A stretch of DNA of 64,000 nucleotides from contig JAHVJD010000003.1 in the NCBI GenBank assembly GCA_019801415.1, positions 124,001 to 188,000 of the forward strand, in the 5' to 3' direction. The notes under the pieces were generated by a model, which was not told the DNA's origin, did no database searches, and was given only the letters and a program-made list of their open reading frames with translations. Of this stretch, positions 1 through 8,120 are shown piece after piece. This DNA is from Nocardioides marinus (GTDB lineage: Bacteria > Pseudomonadota > Alphaproteobacteria > Rhodobacterales > Rhodobacteraceae). Every line of letters begins with the position of its first letter. Position 1 is the stretch's first letter. The position numbers and the translations under genes were made by a program.

Positions 1-561
1 GGCATATTCCTGCAGCAGCACGTCATCACCCTTGCGGCTCTCCACCATGAAGGAATATTCGCCGGCCTCGAGGCGGTTGCCATCCTTGTCCACGCCGGTC
101 CACTCGTAGGGTTCGGCAGAGACCGGCAGGCTGACACGCTGGACTTCCTGGCCATTCTTGTCCTGTACGACCAGCGAAACGCTATCCGCCGCCGCGGCCG
201 GGTTCGGCGCGATCGTAATGCTGTTGCTGCCGTCGTAATACCCCGGCGCCACCGCTCTGGCTTCCATACCGACCCAGCCGGACAGGGCCGCCATATTCGC
301 AAGCCCCAGCTGCGACTGAAGCCCCTCCAGCAGCGTGTTGCTTTTGGTTTGCTGCTCCACCATCGAAAACTGCGCCAGCTGCGCCGCATATTCCGTCGAA
401 TCCAGCGGCTCCAGCGGGTCCTGATTCGTCGCCTGCGCCGTCAGCATCTTGACGAAGGTCTCGAAGTCCGACGACAGGCCAGAGGTTGTTCCGGTGGCGG
501 TGGAACGTGTCTGCGACTGCTGCAGGGGATTGGTGTTTGCGGATGTGACTGCTGTTGTCAT
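1..561 (-). CDS. flgD: Flagellar hook-capping protein FlgD (C-terminus cut by window edge)
   Basis: FlgD forms the temporary scaffold cap on which hook subunits (FlgE) polymerise outside the cell. The reading frame opens at an ATG at 561 and stays open for 187 codons to the window edge, so the end of the gene is missing. The conserved N-terminal FlgD segment (residues about 30-70, with DFETFVKMLTAQATNQDPLEP and the following AAQLAQFSMVEQQ) is clear, followed by the beta-rich FlgD-type region. It starts 4 nt after the fliK stop, so fliK and flgD are almost certainly one transcript. Assignment is secure; only the 3' end is unseen. Confidence 0.95.
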   Translation of the reverse strand, partial: MTTAVTSANTNPLQQSQTRSTATGTTSGLSSDFETFVKMLTAQATNQDPLEPLDSTEYAAQLAQFSMVEQQTKSNTLLEGLQSQLGLANMAALSGWVGMEARAVAPGYYDGSNSITIAPNPAAAADSVSLVVQDKNGQEVQRVSLPVSAEPYEWTGVDKDGNRLEAGEYSFMVESRKGDDVLLQEYA

Positions 562-565
562 GGTC

Positions 566-2689
566 TCAGACCCTCATGTCCAGCCCGGCAGCGCCCAGCT
601 GCAGGTTTTGCGTGATGATTTCAGAAGCCGGGGCCTCCCCGTCGTGGAGCGATTCGCCCGAGCCGGAAGATCCGCCGGCCGCCGCATGGTCCGAGCCGCT
701 GCGGCTATGACCACCTTCAGCTTCGCCGCCGCTGAACTCGAACGAGATGTCCTCGTAGCCCATTCGGCGGAACTCCTCGGCCAGTTCATTGATGTGGCGC
801 CGCATCAGATCCCCGGTTTCCGGCCGTTCGGTATGGATGATCATGGTGATCCCGGTCTCGCTGGTCGCAACGCGCATCTTCACCCGCCCCAGTTCCTGTG
901 GGTTCAGCGAGATTTCGACCTTCTGTTCCCCCTTGGCAGCAAAGGCCTCGGCGATCTGGGCCGCTATCATGCGAGGTGTTTCGGGGCGGTGCCCGGCCCC
1001 GGTTCCGATGACAGCCTCGGTCAGCATCTGCGACAGCCCCGGCATCTCATTGAACCGCTCCAGCGAGGCATCCAGAAGGTCGCCGGCTTCACGCTCCATT
1101 ACCCCACCGGCCAGCATCGCTTGCGATGCGACGGACGTGGACTGCATGGCAAGGGTGCCGAGGGCGGCGGCGCTGCTGCGCAGCGCATTCGCCTTGGCAT
1201 TCGATTCGGCTGCCCGGATTTCCTGCATGGCCACATCCAGGTCGGCTGCGTCTTCGACCCTTGCTTCCGTGATCGCTGCAGTTTCCTGTCGCTGGGCCGC
1301 TGCGCCGACCTTGGGTTCACTCAAGGACTGGCGCACGAAGGCCGCCTGCAGAGTTTCGGCTGTTGCGCGGGCGGTCGCCTGGGGTGCCCCGGTCACGTTG
1401 TCCTGCTGAATCTCGGTCGTCTCGGCGGCCGCAGCCCGCGCAGACGCCCCGGCAGAAGTCTCCATGGATCCGCCGGGCTGTGCATGCCCCGCAGCTGCCA
1501 CCGGCGCGGATGTCACCGAGGCCTCACGGCCAAAGGTGCCCGCCACGGCTGCCTGTTGTGAAAGCTTGCTGTCGCCGGAACCCGCGTTTTGGGGCACGAA
1601 GGCCCCATCGGCTTTGCCAGTCGTGCTTTCCTGACCATCAAGCGGCAGCGTTGCCATGTCGGCCATGCGGCCCGATGTTTCCGCGCCGACAGATGCATGG
1701 ACAGCCGGACTTGCCGCCGTGGCGCCAGCGCCGCCCAGTGTGCGACTGCTCGTCAGATCACCGGCCCGTGCTGTTGGCTCGGCCGCCATTGTCCGCATGT
1801 TTGTGCGCGTGGAGCCGACCGCCTCACCCGGTTTCGCGACCGAACCCAGGAGAATGTCTTCGTCTGATTTGGCCGACGCCCGATTGATCCCTCCCTCGAT
1901 GGGGAGTGCGGTGTCCGCTCCAGCTCCCCGCGCTACGCTGAAAGAAATACCATTCTGCGAGTGACCCGATGCGCTTCTGGATGCCACTTCGGATGGTTCG
2001 ATAGCCTTCGACGCCCGGGCAGCTTCCGCAGTCGTGGTTTCCGCAACGGACCCGAAACCGCGCGTCGGCAGGGAGGCGGAAAGATCCTCTTTCTTGTCTC
2101 TTTCCATACCGCGCGGGCGCGATGTCCCGGCCTGATCAACAGCCAGAGCCGCAGACACGGCGGTCTCGTTGATCTCGGCCGTATCGGTCGGCTCCGGCTG
2201 GCCGCGTTCTGTTCTCGACGTTTGCGAGGAATCGGACACGCCTACGGCTGTGTCTGCACCGTCTGCATGGCGCGCATCCTCCAAACGGTCCGCGGCTCGC
2301 TCGACGTGTGCCTCGCCAAGCGTTTTTGCGTTTTCGTTGGATGAACCCACTGATCTGACACCCACAGTGGAGGTCCGGCCAGCGAACTCAGCGTGCCCGC
2401 CGGCTTCAACGTCACTTTGCCTCACGACATCTGAACCGGTCTCAGCGCCTTTTACGCTTCGGCCCTCTTCCTCGGCAGCCACCTCGCCCGGCTTTGCCTG
2501 CGCCGGAGAATCACCTGGCTGCTCCTGTACCACCGCCGGGTCCGGCACCTGTGTGTCCGATTTTGCACCAGCCGCCAGAACGTCCTCGAACCTTCTGTTT
2601 TTGCTAGCGTTTTCCATGTTGTTCACGGAAGGCGACCGCGCTTTTCCGATTGGGCCTGCTTCCGGGCCAAGGAGGGGATTCATCATCAT
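566..2689 (-). CDS. fliK: Flagellar hook-length control protein FliK
   Basis: FliK is the secreted molecular ruler that stops hook growth and switches the export gate (via FlhB) to filament substrates. The 707-residue product has a very long Ala/Glu/Ser/Thr-rich, low-complexity N-terminal part, as expected of a ruler, and a conserved FliK C-terminal domain around residues 570-660 (EISLNPQELGRVKMRV, then the TERPETGDLMRRHINEL stretch), followed by a Gly/Ser-rich tail. Three ATG codons lie in a row at 2689, 2686 and 2683 behind a GGAAG ribosome site; the exact one is uncertain. It leads the fliK-flgD operon and is divergent from flgJ, with a CtrA-like box between them. Confidence 0.93.
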   Translation of the reverse strand: MMMNPLLGPEAGPIGKARSPSVNNMENASKNRRFEDVLAAGAKSDTQVPDPAVVQEQPGDSPAQAKPGEVAAEEEGRSVKGAETGSDVVRQSDVEAGGHAEFAGRTSTVGVRSVGSSNENAKTLGEAHVERAADRLEDARHADGADTAVGVSDSSQTSRTERGQPEPTDTAEINETAVSAALAVDQAGTSRPRGMERDKKEDLSASLPTRGFGSVAETTTAEAARASKAIEPSEVASRSASGHSQNGISFSVARGAGADTALPIEGGINRASAKSDEDILLGSVAKPGEAVGSTRTNMRTMAAEPTARAGDLTSSRTLGGAGATAASPAVHASVGAETSGRMADMATLPLDGQESTTGKADGAFVPQNAGSGDSKLSQQAAVAGTFGREASVTSAPVAAAGHAQPGGSMETSAGASARAAAAETTEIQQDNVTGAPQATARATAETLQAAFVRQSLSEPKVGAAAQRQETAAITEARVEDAADLDVAMQEIRAAESNAKANALRSSAAALGTLAMQSTSVASQAMLAGGVMEREAGDLLDASLERFNEMPGLSQMLTEAVIGTGAGHRPETPRMIAAQIAEAFAAKGEQKVEISLNPQELGRVKMRVATSETGITMIIHTERPETGDLMRRHINELAEEFRRMGYEDISFEFSGGEAEGGHSRSGSDHAAAGGSSGSGESLHDGEAPASEIITQNLQLGAAGLDMRV

Positions 2690-2741
2690 GATCGGCTTCC
2701 AGATATTCTATCTCGACCCGGTCAGACTTAACGCAAAGCGG

Positions 2742-2756
2742 TTACGGCAATTTTAA
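2742..2756. promoter_or_regulatory. CtrA-like box between fliK and flgJ
   Basis: TTAC-N7-TTAA, 7 of 8 bases of the TTAA-N7-TTAA CtrA pattern, in the divergent fliK/flgJ intergenic region. It lies 53 bp before the fliK ATG and 62 bp before the flgJ ATG. Reading toward fliK, TAAGTC follows 11 nt after the box, a plausible -10. The box also sits in an inverted repeat GGTTA-N9-TAACC. Regulation by CtrA is inferred from pattern and placement. Confidence 0.5.
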
Positions 2757-2817
2757 CCGGTTCCACGGCAAACTGTAAAAACTCGATGAAGTTCGATGAA
2801 CAACCGGAGAACCGGAC

Positions 2818-3111
2818 ATGTCAGATCTACTGACCACACATATGCAGACCGCGCAGTCATATACCCCGGTCCGCAAACCACCCGCCGACCCATTGCGAGA
2901 GGCCGCGGTGGAACTGGAAGCATCCTTTCTGGCGCAGATGCTGAAATCGGCGGGCCTTGGCGAATCACGCGAAGGGTTCGGCGGCGGTGCAGGCGAAGAT
3001 CAGTTTTCCAGCTTCCTCGTTCGCGAACAGGCCAACCAGATCGCCCGCTCGGGCGGCATCGGCCTCGCGGAATCCCTGTATCACGCATTGAAGGAGACCC
3101 AAGGTGACTAA
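2818..3111 (+). CDS. flgJ: FlgJ-like rod-binding protein (no muramidase domain)
   Basis: A 97-residue protein matching the N-terminal rod-binding domain of FlgJ: PLREAAVELEASFLAQMLKSAG at residues 24-45, then a QFSSFLVREQANQIARSGGIGLAESLY-type helix region. It would cap the growing rod in the periplasm. The peptidoglycan hydrolase half found in enterobacterial FlgJ is absent, as is usual in alphaproteobacteria, so a separate hydrolase must open the wall. An ATG at 2818 follows a good GGAG site. It overlaps the next gene by 8 nt and is divergent from fliK. Confidence 0.88.
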   Translation: MSDLLTTHMQTAQSYTPVRKPPADPLREAAVELEASFLAQMLKSAGLGESREGFGGGAGEDQFSSFLVREQANQIARSGGIGLAESLYHALKETQGD

Positions 3112-3463
3112 ATCCGAACCGCAGCAGCTCACGGATGAGCTGGACCAGATCCTGGACCGCGAACGCGCCGCTTTGATGAAAGGCGACCTTGGCAAGCTGG
3201 AAGACCTGCTCGCCAAGAAAGAGAAGATCATCGCTAAGCTCAACACGATCTCGGACTTGGAGCGCGACACGCTGGCCAGGGTCCAGACCAAGGTGTCGCG
3301 CAATCAGGATCTCCTCGACAGCGCCATGGAAGGCATCCGCAGCGTCGCTGCACGCATGGCCGAACTGCGCAAGATCCGCAAAGGCCTGGACGTCTATGAC
3401 CAGACCGGTCGTCGCACCCGTTACGGAACCCGCAACATCGGAAAGCTGGAGAAAAAGGCCTAA
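3104..3463 (+). CDS. flgN: FlgN-like flagellar chaperone
   Basis: A 119-residue, strongly helical, charged protein of the FlgN/FlgK-FlgL export chaperone type. The N-terminal half (residues 5-70) is a long coiled-coil-like helix with LDQILDRERAALMKGDLGKLEDLLAKKE, the classic FlgN layout, and the tail is basic. It would hold hook-filament junction proteins export-competent in the cytoplasm. It starts with GTG inside the 3' end of flgJ, so the two are translationally coupled. Sequence conservation in this family is low, so the symbol is a likely assignment rather than proof. Confidence 0.7.
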   Translation: MTKSEPQQLTDELDQILDRERAALMKGDLGKLEDLLAKKEKIIAKLNTISDLERDTLARVQTKVSRNQDLLDSAMEGIRSVAARMAELRKIRKGLDVYDQTGRRTRYGTRNIGKLEKKA

Positions 3464-3667
3464 ATGCAATTTGGAGAAAATTCTACGGAAGCAAATCTCC
3501 GCATTAGCACTCCCTTAGCAACTGTTGGGCCAATGTCTCCTTGCACCTGATGACGGGTGGCGCGGAAGCCGGACGGTGGAACGCACAGTCAGAAAGACGT
3601 CACAAAACGCCCCCTGAGGGCACAGAATAATAGGGGCCAAAGTGCTCCACAGCTAAAGGAAAAAGCT
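3464..3667 (+). promoter_or_regulatory. Flagellin upstream region / long leader
   Basis: 204 nt without a gene before fliC. A TTAG-N7-TTAG element at 3504-3518 is a weak (6 of 8) relative of the CtrA box and lies 149 bp before the ATG, much further than the other boxes in this window. If it marks the promoter, the flagellin mRNA would have a leader of well over 100 nt, which could be the target of the FlaF/FlbT post-transcriptional control known from Caulobacter. The ribosome site AAGGA is at about 3656. Confidence 0.35.
3504..3518 (+). promoter_or_regulatory. Weak CtrA-like element upstream of flagellin
   Basis: TTAG-cactccc-TTAG, 6 of 8 matches to TTAA-N7-TTAA, with the same form (TTAG-N7-TTAG) as the element before motA. 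The hexamer CAATGT follows after 12 nt, a poor -10 match. I regard it as suggestive only. Confidence 0.3.
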
Positions 3668-4477
3668 ATGACCAGCATTCTGACCAACAACGGCGCAATG
3701 GTTGCTCTGCAGACCCTGAAGTCGGTCAACAACAACCTGGAAGACACCCAGAACCAGATCTCCACTGGTAAAGAAGTTGGTAGCGCCAAGGACAACTCCG
3801 CTGTCTGGGCCATCTCCAAGTCGATGGAATCGGACATCCAGGCATACGAAGCCGTGTCTGACGCTCTGGACTTTGGTGAAGCCACCGTTGCTGTTGCGTC
3901 CTCGGGCATGGAACAGATCGTTGAAACCCTGAAAGACATGCGTGAACTGGCAGTCGCAGGCGTTTCGCAGAACGTCGACCACGACAAGATCGAGGCCGAC
4001 CTGGCGAAGAAGCGCGAGCAGATCGAATCCATTATCGACTCCGCTTCGTTCAACGGCGCCAACCTGCTGGATGACAACGTCACCGCGCAGCTGGACGTTC
4101 TGGGCGGCCTGGACGCGGCCAGCGATACCATCACGATCACCGGTATCGACAGCGCGTCCAGCCTGAACACCGCCGGCATGACCTCGCTGACCAGCGCCAA
4201 CGCGGCGACTGTTCTGTCGGAAATCGAGACCATGCTGTCCTTCGCAATCGACAGCGCAGCCCAGCTGGGTGCCGACAGCAACCGTCTGAGCGACCAGAAC
4301 GACTTCGTGTCGAAACTGAACGACTCGCTGAAATCCGGTGTCAGCACCATGGCCGACACCAACATGGAAGAAGCGTCGGCGCGACTGAAAGCACTGCAGA
4401 CCCAGCAACAGCTGGCGGTGCAGTCGCTCTCCATCGCGAACCAGGCGCCTTCGACCCTGCAGCAGCTGTTCCGTTAA
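3668..4477 (+). CDS. fliC: Flagellin (filament subunit)
   Basis: The filament protein, 269 residues. The N-terminal D0/D1 helices (MTSILTNNGAMVALQTLKSV onward, with the motif SGKEVGSAKDN near residue 40-50) and the C-terminal D1/D0 helices (ending IANQAPSTLQQLFR) are intact, with a short variable centre, so this is a small flagellin lacking large outer domains, typical of Rhodobacterales. The ATG at 3668 has AAGGAAAA ahead of it; a longer upstream reading frame has no flagellin character. flaF and flbT follow directly, the usual alphaproteobacterial arrangement. Codon use is visibly more biased than in neighbours, fitting high expression. Confidence 0.97.
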   Translation: MTSILTNNGAMVALQTLKSVNNNLEDTQNQISTGKEVGSAKDNSAVWAISKSMESDIQAYEAVSDALDFGEATVAVASSGMEQIVETLKDMRELAVAGVSQNVDHDKIEADLAKKREQIESIIDSASFNGANLLDDNVTAQLDVLGGLDAASDTITITGIDSASSLNTAGMTSLTSANAATVLSEIETMLSFAIDSAAQLGADSNRLSDQNDFVSKLNDSLKSGVSTMADTNMEEASARLKALQTQQQLAVQSLSIANQAPSTLQQLFR

Positions 4478-4485
4478 CAGCTCCA

Positions 4486-4510
4486 ACCGGGGCGCTGACA
4501 GCGCCCCGGT
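4486..4510 (+). terminator. Strong hairpin after flagellin
   Basis: A 10-bp G+C-rich perfect stem (ACCGGGGCGC with its complement) and 5-nt loop begin 9 nt after the fliC stop, followed by a pyrimidine-rich but T-poor tail. It could terminate most fliC transcripts, or stabilise the fliC mRNA end while letting some transcription reach flaF and flbT. Confidence 0.6.
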
Positions 4511-4555
4511 CTTCCCCTCTCAGAGAATCTGAAGAATAAAACGTTAGGAAAACAC

Positions 4556-4927
4556 GTGAATGCCCTTCTGAAGGCGAAGAGTGCCTATTCGGCGGCAAAG
4601 GCCCCGACCCGGACAGCAAAGAATTTCGAATACGAAGTGATCGCCCGCATTACGCGTCGAATGATCACATCAGCGCAACAAGGCCGCGACGGGTTCCAGG
4701 ATCTGGTTGCCGCCCTGAATGACAACCGCAAACTCTGGTCCATTTTCACAGCCGATCTTGCCAACAAGGGAAACCCCTACCCGGACGAGTTGAAGCTGAG
4801 CCTCTTCGAACTGGCGGAATTCACAAGACAACACACCAGCAAGGTACTGCAGCGCAAGGCCAACGTACGCCCGCTGGTGGAAATCAATACGGCCATCATG
4901 CGTGGCCTCCGCAGCGGAGCATCCTGA
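4556..4927 (+). CDS. flaF: Flagellar biosynthesis regulator FlaF
   Basis: FlaF is an alphaproteobacterial protein needed for flagellin synthesis or secretion; with FlbT it balances flagellin translation. The 123-residue product shows the family core: AYSAAKAPTRTAKNFEYEVIARIT at residues 11-34, the GFQDLVAALNDNRKLW segment near 48-63, and the LFELAEFTRQHTSKVL helix. It lies 78 nt after fliC beyond a strong hairpin and 2 nt before flbT. Start chosen as the first in-frame initiator consistent with family length, a GTG. Confidence 0.93.
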   Translation: MNALLKAKSAYSAAKAPTRTAKNFEYEVIARITRRMITSAQQGRDGFQDLVAALNDNRKLWSIFTADLANKGNPYPDELKLSLFELAEFTRQHTSKVLQRKANVRPLVEINTAIMRGLRSGAS

Positions 4928-4929
4928 AT

Positions 4930-5334
4930 ATGAGCGGACTTGTCCTGAAACTCGCCCCCAAGGAGCGTGTCCTTGTGAACGGTGCGGTGATCGAAAACGG
5001 CGACCGTCGCAGCCGCCTGTCGATTGTCACCCCGGACGCCAACATCCTGCGCCTGCGCGATGCGATCCATCCGGAAGAAGCCAATACCCCGGTGCGCCGG
5101 GTGTGCTACGCGGCGCAGCTGATCCTTTCCGGCGACGCCGACCCCGAAGAAGAGCGCCTGCCGATGCTGCGGCGCATCGAGGAGCTGAGCCAGGTCTTCA
5201 CCGACCCCGACAGCCGCGCCTCCCTGGCCGAGGCGACCGAAGCCCTGATCGGCGACAATCACTATCGCTGTCTCAAGGCACTGCGCACGCTTCTGGCCCG
5301 CGAAGACCGCCTGTTTGCGGTCCGCCCTTCCTGA
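4930..5334 (+). CDS. flbT: Flagellin synthesis repressor FlbT
   Basis: FlbT is the post-transcriptional repressor that, in Caulobacter, binds the 5' leader of flagellin mRNA and destabilises it until the hook is complete. The 134-residue protein starts with the family signature SGLVLKLAPKERVLVNGAVIENGDRRSRL and continues with the YAAQLIL and LFAVRPS regions. It begins 2 nt after flaF, so the two are co-translated. The long leader of fliC in this window is a natural target. Confidence 0.93.
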   Translation: MSGLVLKLAPKERVLVNGAVIENGDRRSRLSIVTPDANILRLRDAIHPEEANTPVRRVCYAAQLILSGDADPEEERLPMLRRIEELSQVFTDPDSRASLAEATEALIGDNHYRCLKALRTLLAREDRLFAVRPS

Positions 5335-5494
5335 TCCATGACCTGGCCGCGGCCCCGCGCCGCGGCGTCGATGCGGCCTCAAACGCCCGCCATGCGGGCG
5401 GCCCATCTGAAACACCACAAGGCTGGTCCGAAAGAGACACAGGGCTTGGAACAAGCCCCCGAGACCTTTCACCGGCCCTTGAAGATCCAAATTG

Positions 5495-5528
5495 AAAAAG
5501 GCTCCCAGAATTGACTGGGAGCCTTTTT
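5495..5528. terminator. Bidirectional terminator between flbT and fliI
   Basis: A perfect 14-bp stem (outer A/T run plus GGCTCCCAG and its complement) with a 6-nt loop, giving a T-tract on both strands. It sits between the convergent flbT and fliI genes and should stop both transcripts. The 160 nt between flbT and this hairpin hold nothing else I can support. Confidence 0.9.
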
Positions 5529-5579
5529 CATTTCAGGGATGATCACAACGTTTCAATGTTGCCAGCGGCAGGGGCAACC

Positions 5580-6908
5580 TCAGCGCCCGGCCTTCGCGCG
5601 GCGCATCAGAAGCAGCAGGCGGTTGAAACTGCTGGTGATGCCCTCCGGGTCTTCACGACCGAAGAACGCGTCCAGCTCGGGCCACAGCTTGACCGCCTTG
5701 TCTAGCACCGCATCGTTGCCCTCGGAATACAGGCCCGCCCGGATCATCACCTCCGACTGCTCATAAGCGCCGAGGAACTTGCGCACATCCTGGATCACCG
5801 CGTTCTCCTCGGCGGTCGCCGCGGCTGGCAGGCTGCGCGAGACCGAACGCGAGACATCAATGGCCGGGAAGCGACCGCGTTCGGCAATTTCCCGGTTCAG
5901 CACGATATGGCCGTCCAGCACGCCGCGCAGGATATCCGCGATCGGCTCATCCATGTCCGAGCCCGCCACCAGAACGCTGAACACGGCGGTGATGTCGCCC
6001 TGATCGGCGCTGCCGGGGCCCGCGCGTTCACACAGGCCGGTAATCAGCGGCGTCACCGAGGGCGGATAGCCGCGCAGGGCCGGTGCCTCGCCCGAGGCCG
6101 CGGAGATCTCGCGATGGGCTTCGGCAAAGCGGGTCACGCTGTCGGCCAGGAACAGCACGTGTTTGCCCTGGTCCCGGAAATGTTCTGCCACGGTCATCGC
6201 CGACCAGGCACAGCGGCGGCGCACAAGGGCAGACTGGTCCGAAGTGGCCGCGACGACAATCGCGCGGCTCATGCCTTCCGGTCCCAGCACGTCTTCGACG
6301 AAGTGATTCACCTCGCGCCCCCGCTCGCCGACCAGCGCCATCACCACCACATCGGCTTCCATGCTTTTGGCCAGTTTCGCCAGGAGCGACGATTTACCAA
6401 CGCCGGAGCCGGCAAAAAGCCCCACGCGCTGACCGCGCACGATGGGGAGAATCGTATTCAGAACCGCCTGCCCCGTTGCCAGCCGCTCTCCCAGCGGTCG
6501 ACGTTCGGCGGCCTTGGGCGGCGCGGCCATCAGGTCGCGCGGCTCCGCCCCCGGCAGCAGCGGCCGCCCGTCGAGCGGCTCGCCGAACGGGTCAATCACC
6601 CGCCCGATCCAATGATCACTGGGCGCGAAATCCGGCGACGGGCGCAACAAAACCGGGTCCCCGATTGCGACACGGTCCGGCGCGCGATCAGGTAACATAC
6701 TGATACTGCTGCCGTTAATCTTCAGGACCTCGCCGTGCAACTCGTCACCGGGGCCACGTCGCAGGATCAGTCGATCACCGATGCGGGCAACCGAGGCCAG
6801 CCCGGAGATTTCGATCTCGCCACCGGCAATCCCGGCGACCCGCCCCATCTGCGTGGTCAGCCGCTTGCCGGCAATCTGGCGGGTCAGTGCAGTCAGCTCT
6901 GCTTTCAT
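5580..6908 (-). CDS. fliI: Flagellum-specific export ATPase FliI
   Basis: The cytoplasmic ATPase that, with FliH and FliJ, delivers substrates to the flagellar export gate. Walker A GSGVGKS is at residues 167-173 and the Walker B region VLFLADSVTRF lies about 90 residues later; the family signature SxSR loop (VSRSVSRSLP) is present near residue 360. At 442 residues it has the usual FliI length. I start it at the ATG at 6908 (MKAELTALTRQIAG); an in-frame extension upstream to 7022 runs through the flgB start and has no family similarity. It is monocistronic and divergent from the flgB operon. Confidence 0.96.
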   Translation of the reverse strand: MKAELTALTRQIAGKRLTTQMGRVAGIAGGEIEISGLASVARIGDRLILRRGPGDELHGEVLKINGSSISMLPDRAPDRVAIGDPVLLRPSPDFAPSDHWIGRVIDPFGEPLDGRPLLPGAEPRDLMAAPPKAAERRPLGERLATGQAVLNTILPIVRGQRVGLFAGSGVGKSSLLAKLAKSMEADVVVMALVGERGREVNHFVEDVLGPEGMSRAIVVAATSDQSALVRRRCAWSAMTVAEHFRDQGKHVLFLADSVTRFAEAHREISAASGEAPALRGYPPSVTPLITGLCERAGPGSADQGDITAVFSVLVAGSDMDEPIADILRGVLDGHIVLNREIAERGRFPAIDVSRSVSRSLPAAATAEENAVIQDVRKFLGAYEQSEVMIRAGLYSEGNDAVLDKAVKLWPELDAFFGREDPEGITSSFNRLLLLMRRAKAGR

Positions 6909-6940
6909 TGCGGCGGTCTCCGTTGGCGTCCTGAAAACAA

Positions 6941-6973
6941 TTTCTAAAGGAATCGGGGTTAAGCCTTGATTGA
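6941..6973. promoter_or_regulatory. CtrA-like box and -10 between fliI and flgB
   Basis: On the fliI strand the order is TCAA-N7-TTAA (6959-6973, 7 of 8 matches), exactly 12 nt, then TAGAAA (6941-6946) as a -10, 51 bp before the fliI ATG. On the other strand the box is only 23 bp before the flgB start, so it fits fliI better. A CTTGAT-N8-ATCAAG inverted repeat overlaps it at 6965-6984. Confidence 0.5.
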
Positions 6974-6996
6974 AATCGATCAAGGGAGAAACCCTG

Positions 6997-7386
6997 GTGT
7001 TCACAGAATTGAACGTATTCAAAATTGCCTATTCCATGGCAACCCATGCCGGCACCCGCCAGGCACTGGTGTCACAGAATATCGCCAATGCCGACACGCC
7101 TGGCTACCACGCCAAGGACATCAAGCCCTTCACGGAAGTTTTCGCCGCAGGCGCACGCCCCGGCAGCATGATCGCCACCCGCGACAGCCACCTCAATGGC
7201 AGCGCAGGCAGCGGAATGGATTGGGCGATCACCAGCTCTGATGCAGGCAGCGACCCCAATGACAACTCTGTCTCGATCGAAACCGAGATGCTGAAAGGGG
7301 TCGAGGTGGCACGCCAGCACAAGCGGGCGATGGCGATCTACAAGTCCTCCATGAACATCCTGCGCGCAAGCCTGGGCAAACCCTGA
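6997..7386 (+). CDS. flgB: Flagellar proximal rod protein FlgB
   Basis: FlgB is the first proximal rod subunit in the periplasm. The 129-residue product has the rod/hook N-terminal signature at residues 20-45 (SQNIANADTPGYHAKDIKPF) and a C-terminal helix ending SLGKP. I start it at GTG 6997, 6 nt behind a strong GGGAGAA site; the TTG further upstream would give nine unlikely residues. It leads the operon flgB-flgC-fliE-fliQ-flgF-flgG-flgA-flgH-fliL-like, all on the same strand with very short gaps. Confidence 0.94.
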   Translation: MFTELNVFKIAYSMATHAGTRQALVSQNIANADTPGYHAKDIKPFTEVFAAGARPGSMIATRDSHLNGSAGSGMDWAITSSDAGSDPNDNSVSIETEMLKGVEVARQHKRAMAIYKSSMNILRASLGKP

Positions 7387-7400
7387 GGAGGAGCTGATCG

Positions 7401-7793
7401 ATGAGTGAATTTTCCAGAGCCCTTTCCGTCACGGCCAGCGGTCTCAAGGCCCAGGCCGCCCGTCTGCGTCACGTGTCGGAGAACATCTCCAACGCCGATA
7501 CCCCCGGCTACCGCCGCAAGACGGTCCCCTTCGAATCGGTGCGCGAGCTGCAGACCGACGTGGAACATGTCCGCACCGGCCGGGTCACCCTGGACCGCAG
7601 CGACCTCGAAGAAATCTACGACCCGTCGCATCCGCTGGCCAATGAAAGCGGCCATTACGAAGGCTCCAATGTCGATCTGATGATCGAGATTGCCGACGCC
7701 CGCGAGGCCCAGCGCAGCTACGAGGCAAACCTGAAAATGTTCGAGCAGACCCGCTCGATGTCCTCCTCTCTCATGGAACTTCTGAGACGATAA
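7401..7793 (+). CDS. flgC: Flagellar proximal rod protein FlgC
   Basis: A 130-residue proximal rod subunit. The axial-protein N-terminus (ALSVTASGLKAQAARLRHVSENISNADTPGYRRK, residues 6-40) and the C-terminal heptad-rich helix (YEANLKMFEQTRSMSSSLMELLRR) are both complete. AGGAGG precedes the ATG. Located 14 nt after flgB and 27 nt before fliE, as in most flagellar rod operons. Confidence 0.96.
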   Translation: MSEFSRALSVTASGLKAQAARLRHVSENISNADTPGYRRKTVPFESVRELQTDVEHVRTGRVTLDRSDLEEIYDPSHPLANESGHYEGSNVDLMIEIADAREAQRSYEANLKMFEQTRSMSSSLMELLRR

Positions 7794-7820
7794 TTCCCCC
7801 AAGCCAATTGGAGATCCAGA

Positions 7821-8117
7821 ATGGATATTCGCAGTCTTTCCGCCGCCACTGGCTATGCCGCGGCACGTCCGGCCACCAAGGTTGACCCTGACTATGCCGG
7901 CACCAGCGCCGGCGCCCAGCTGAAACAGAGCTTTCAGGACTTCGCCACCACCCTGCAGCAAAGCGAGCAGGTTTCGGTGCAGGCGATGACCTCCCAAGCC
8001 GATCCGCACGCATTGGTGCAGGCCCTGGCGCAGACCGAACTGGCGGTCGAAACCGCGGTCACCGTGCGCAACAAGGTGGTCGAGGCCTACCAGGAAATTC
8101 TGAGAATGCCGGTCTGA
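7821..8117 (+). CDS. fliE: Flagellar hook-basal body complex protein FliE
   Basis: FliE links the MS ring/export gate to the rod. The 98-residue protein has the compact FliE form: a variable N-terminus and a conserved C-terminal half with QAMTSQADPHALVQALAQ TELAVE-type helices and the end VRNKVVEAYQEILRMPV. Third gene of the rod operon, 3 nt before fliQ. Confidence 0.94.
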   Translation: MDIRSLSAATGYAAARPATKVDPDYAGTSAGAQLKQSFQDFATTLQQSEQVSVQAMTSQADPHALVQALAQTELAVETAVTVRNKVVEAYQEILRMPV

Positions 8118-8120
8118 GCC

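Noticed and set aside
5338-5514. Small frame after flbT
   Set aside because: No ribosome site, Arg/Ala/Pro-rich, runs into the terminator hairpin.
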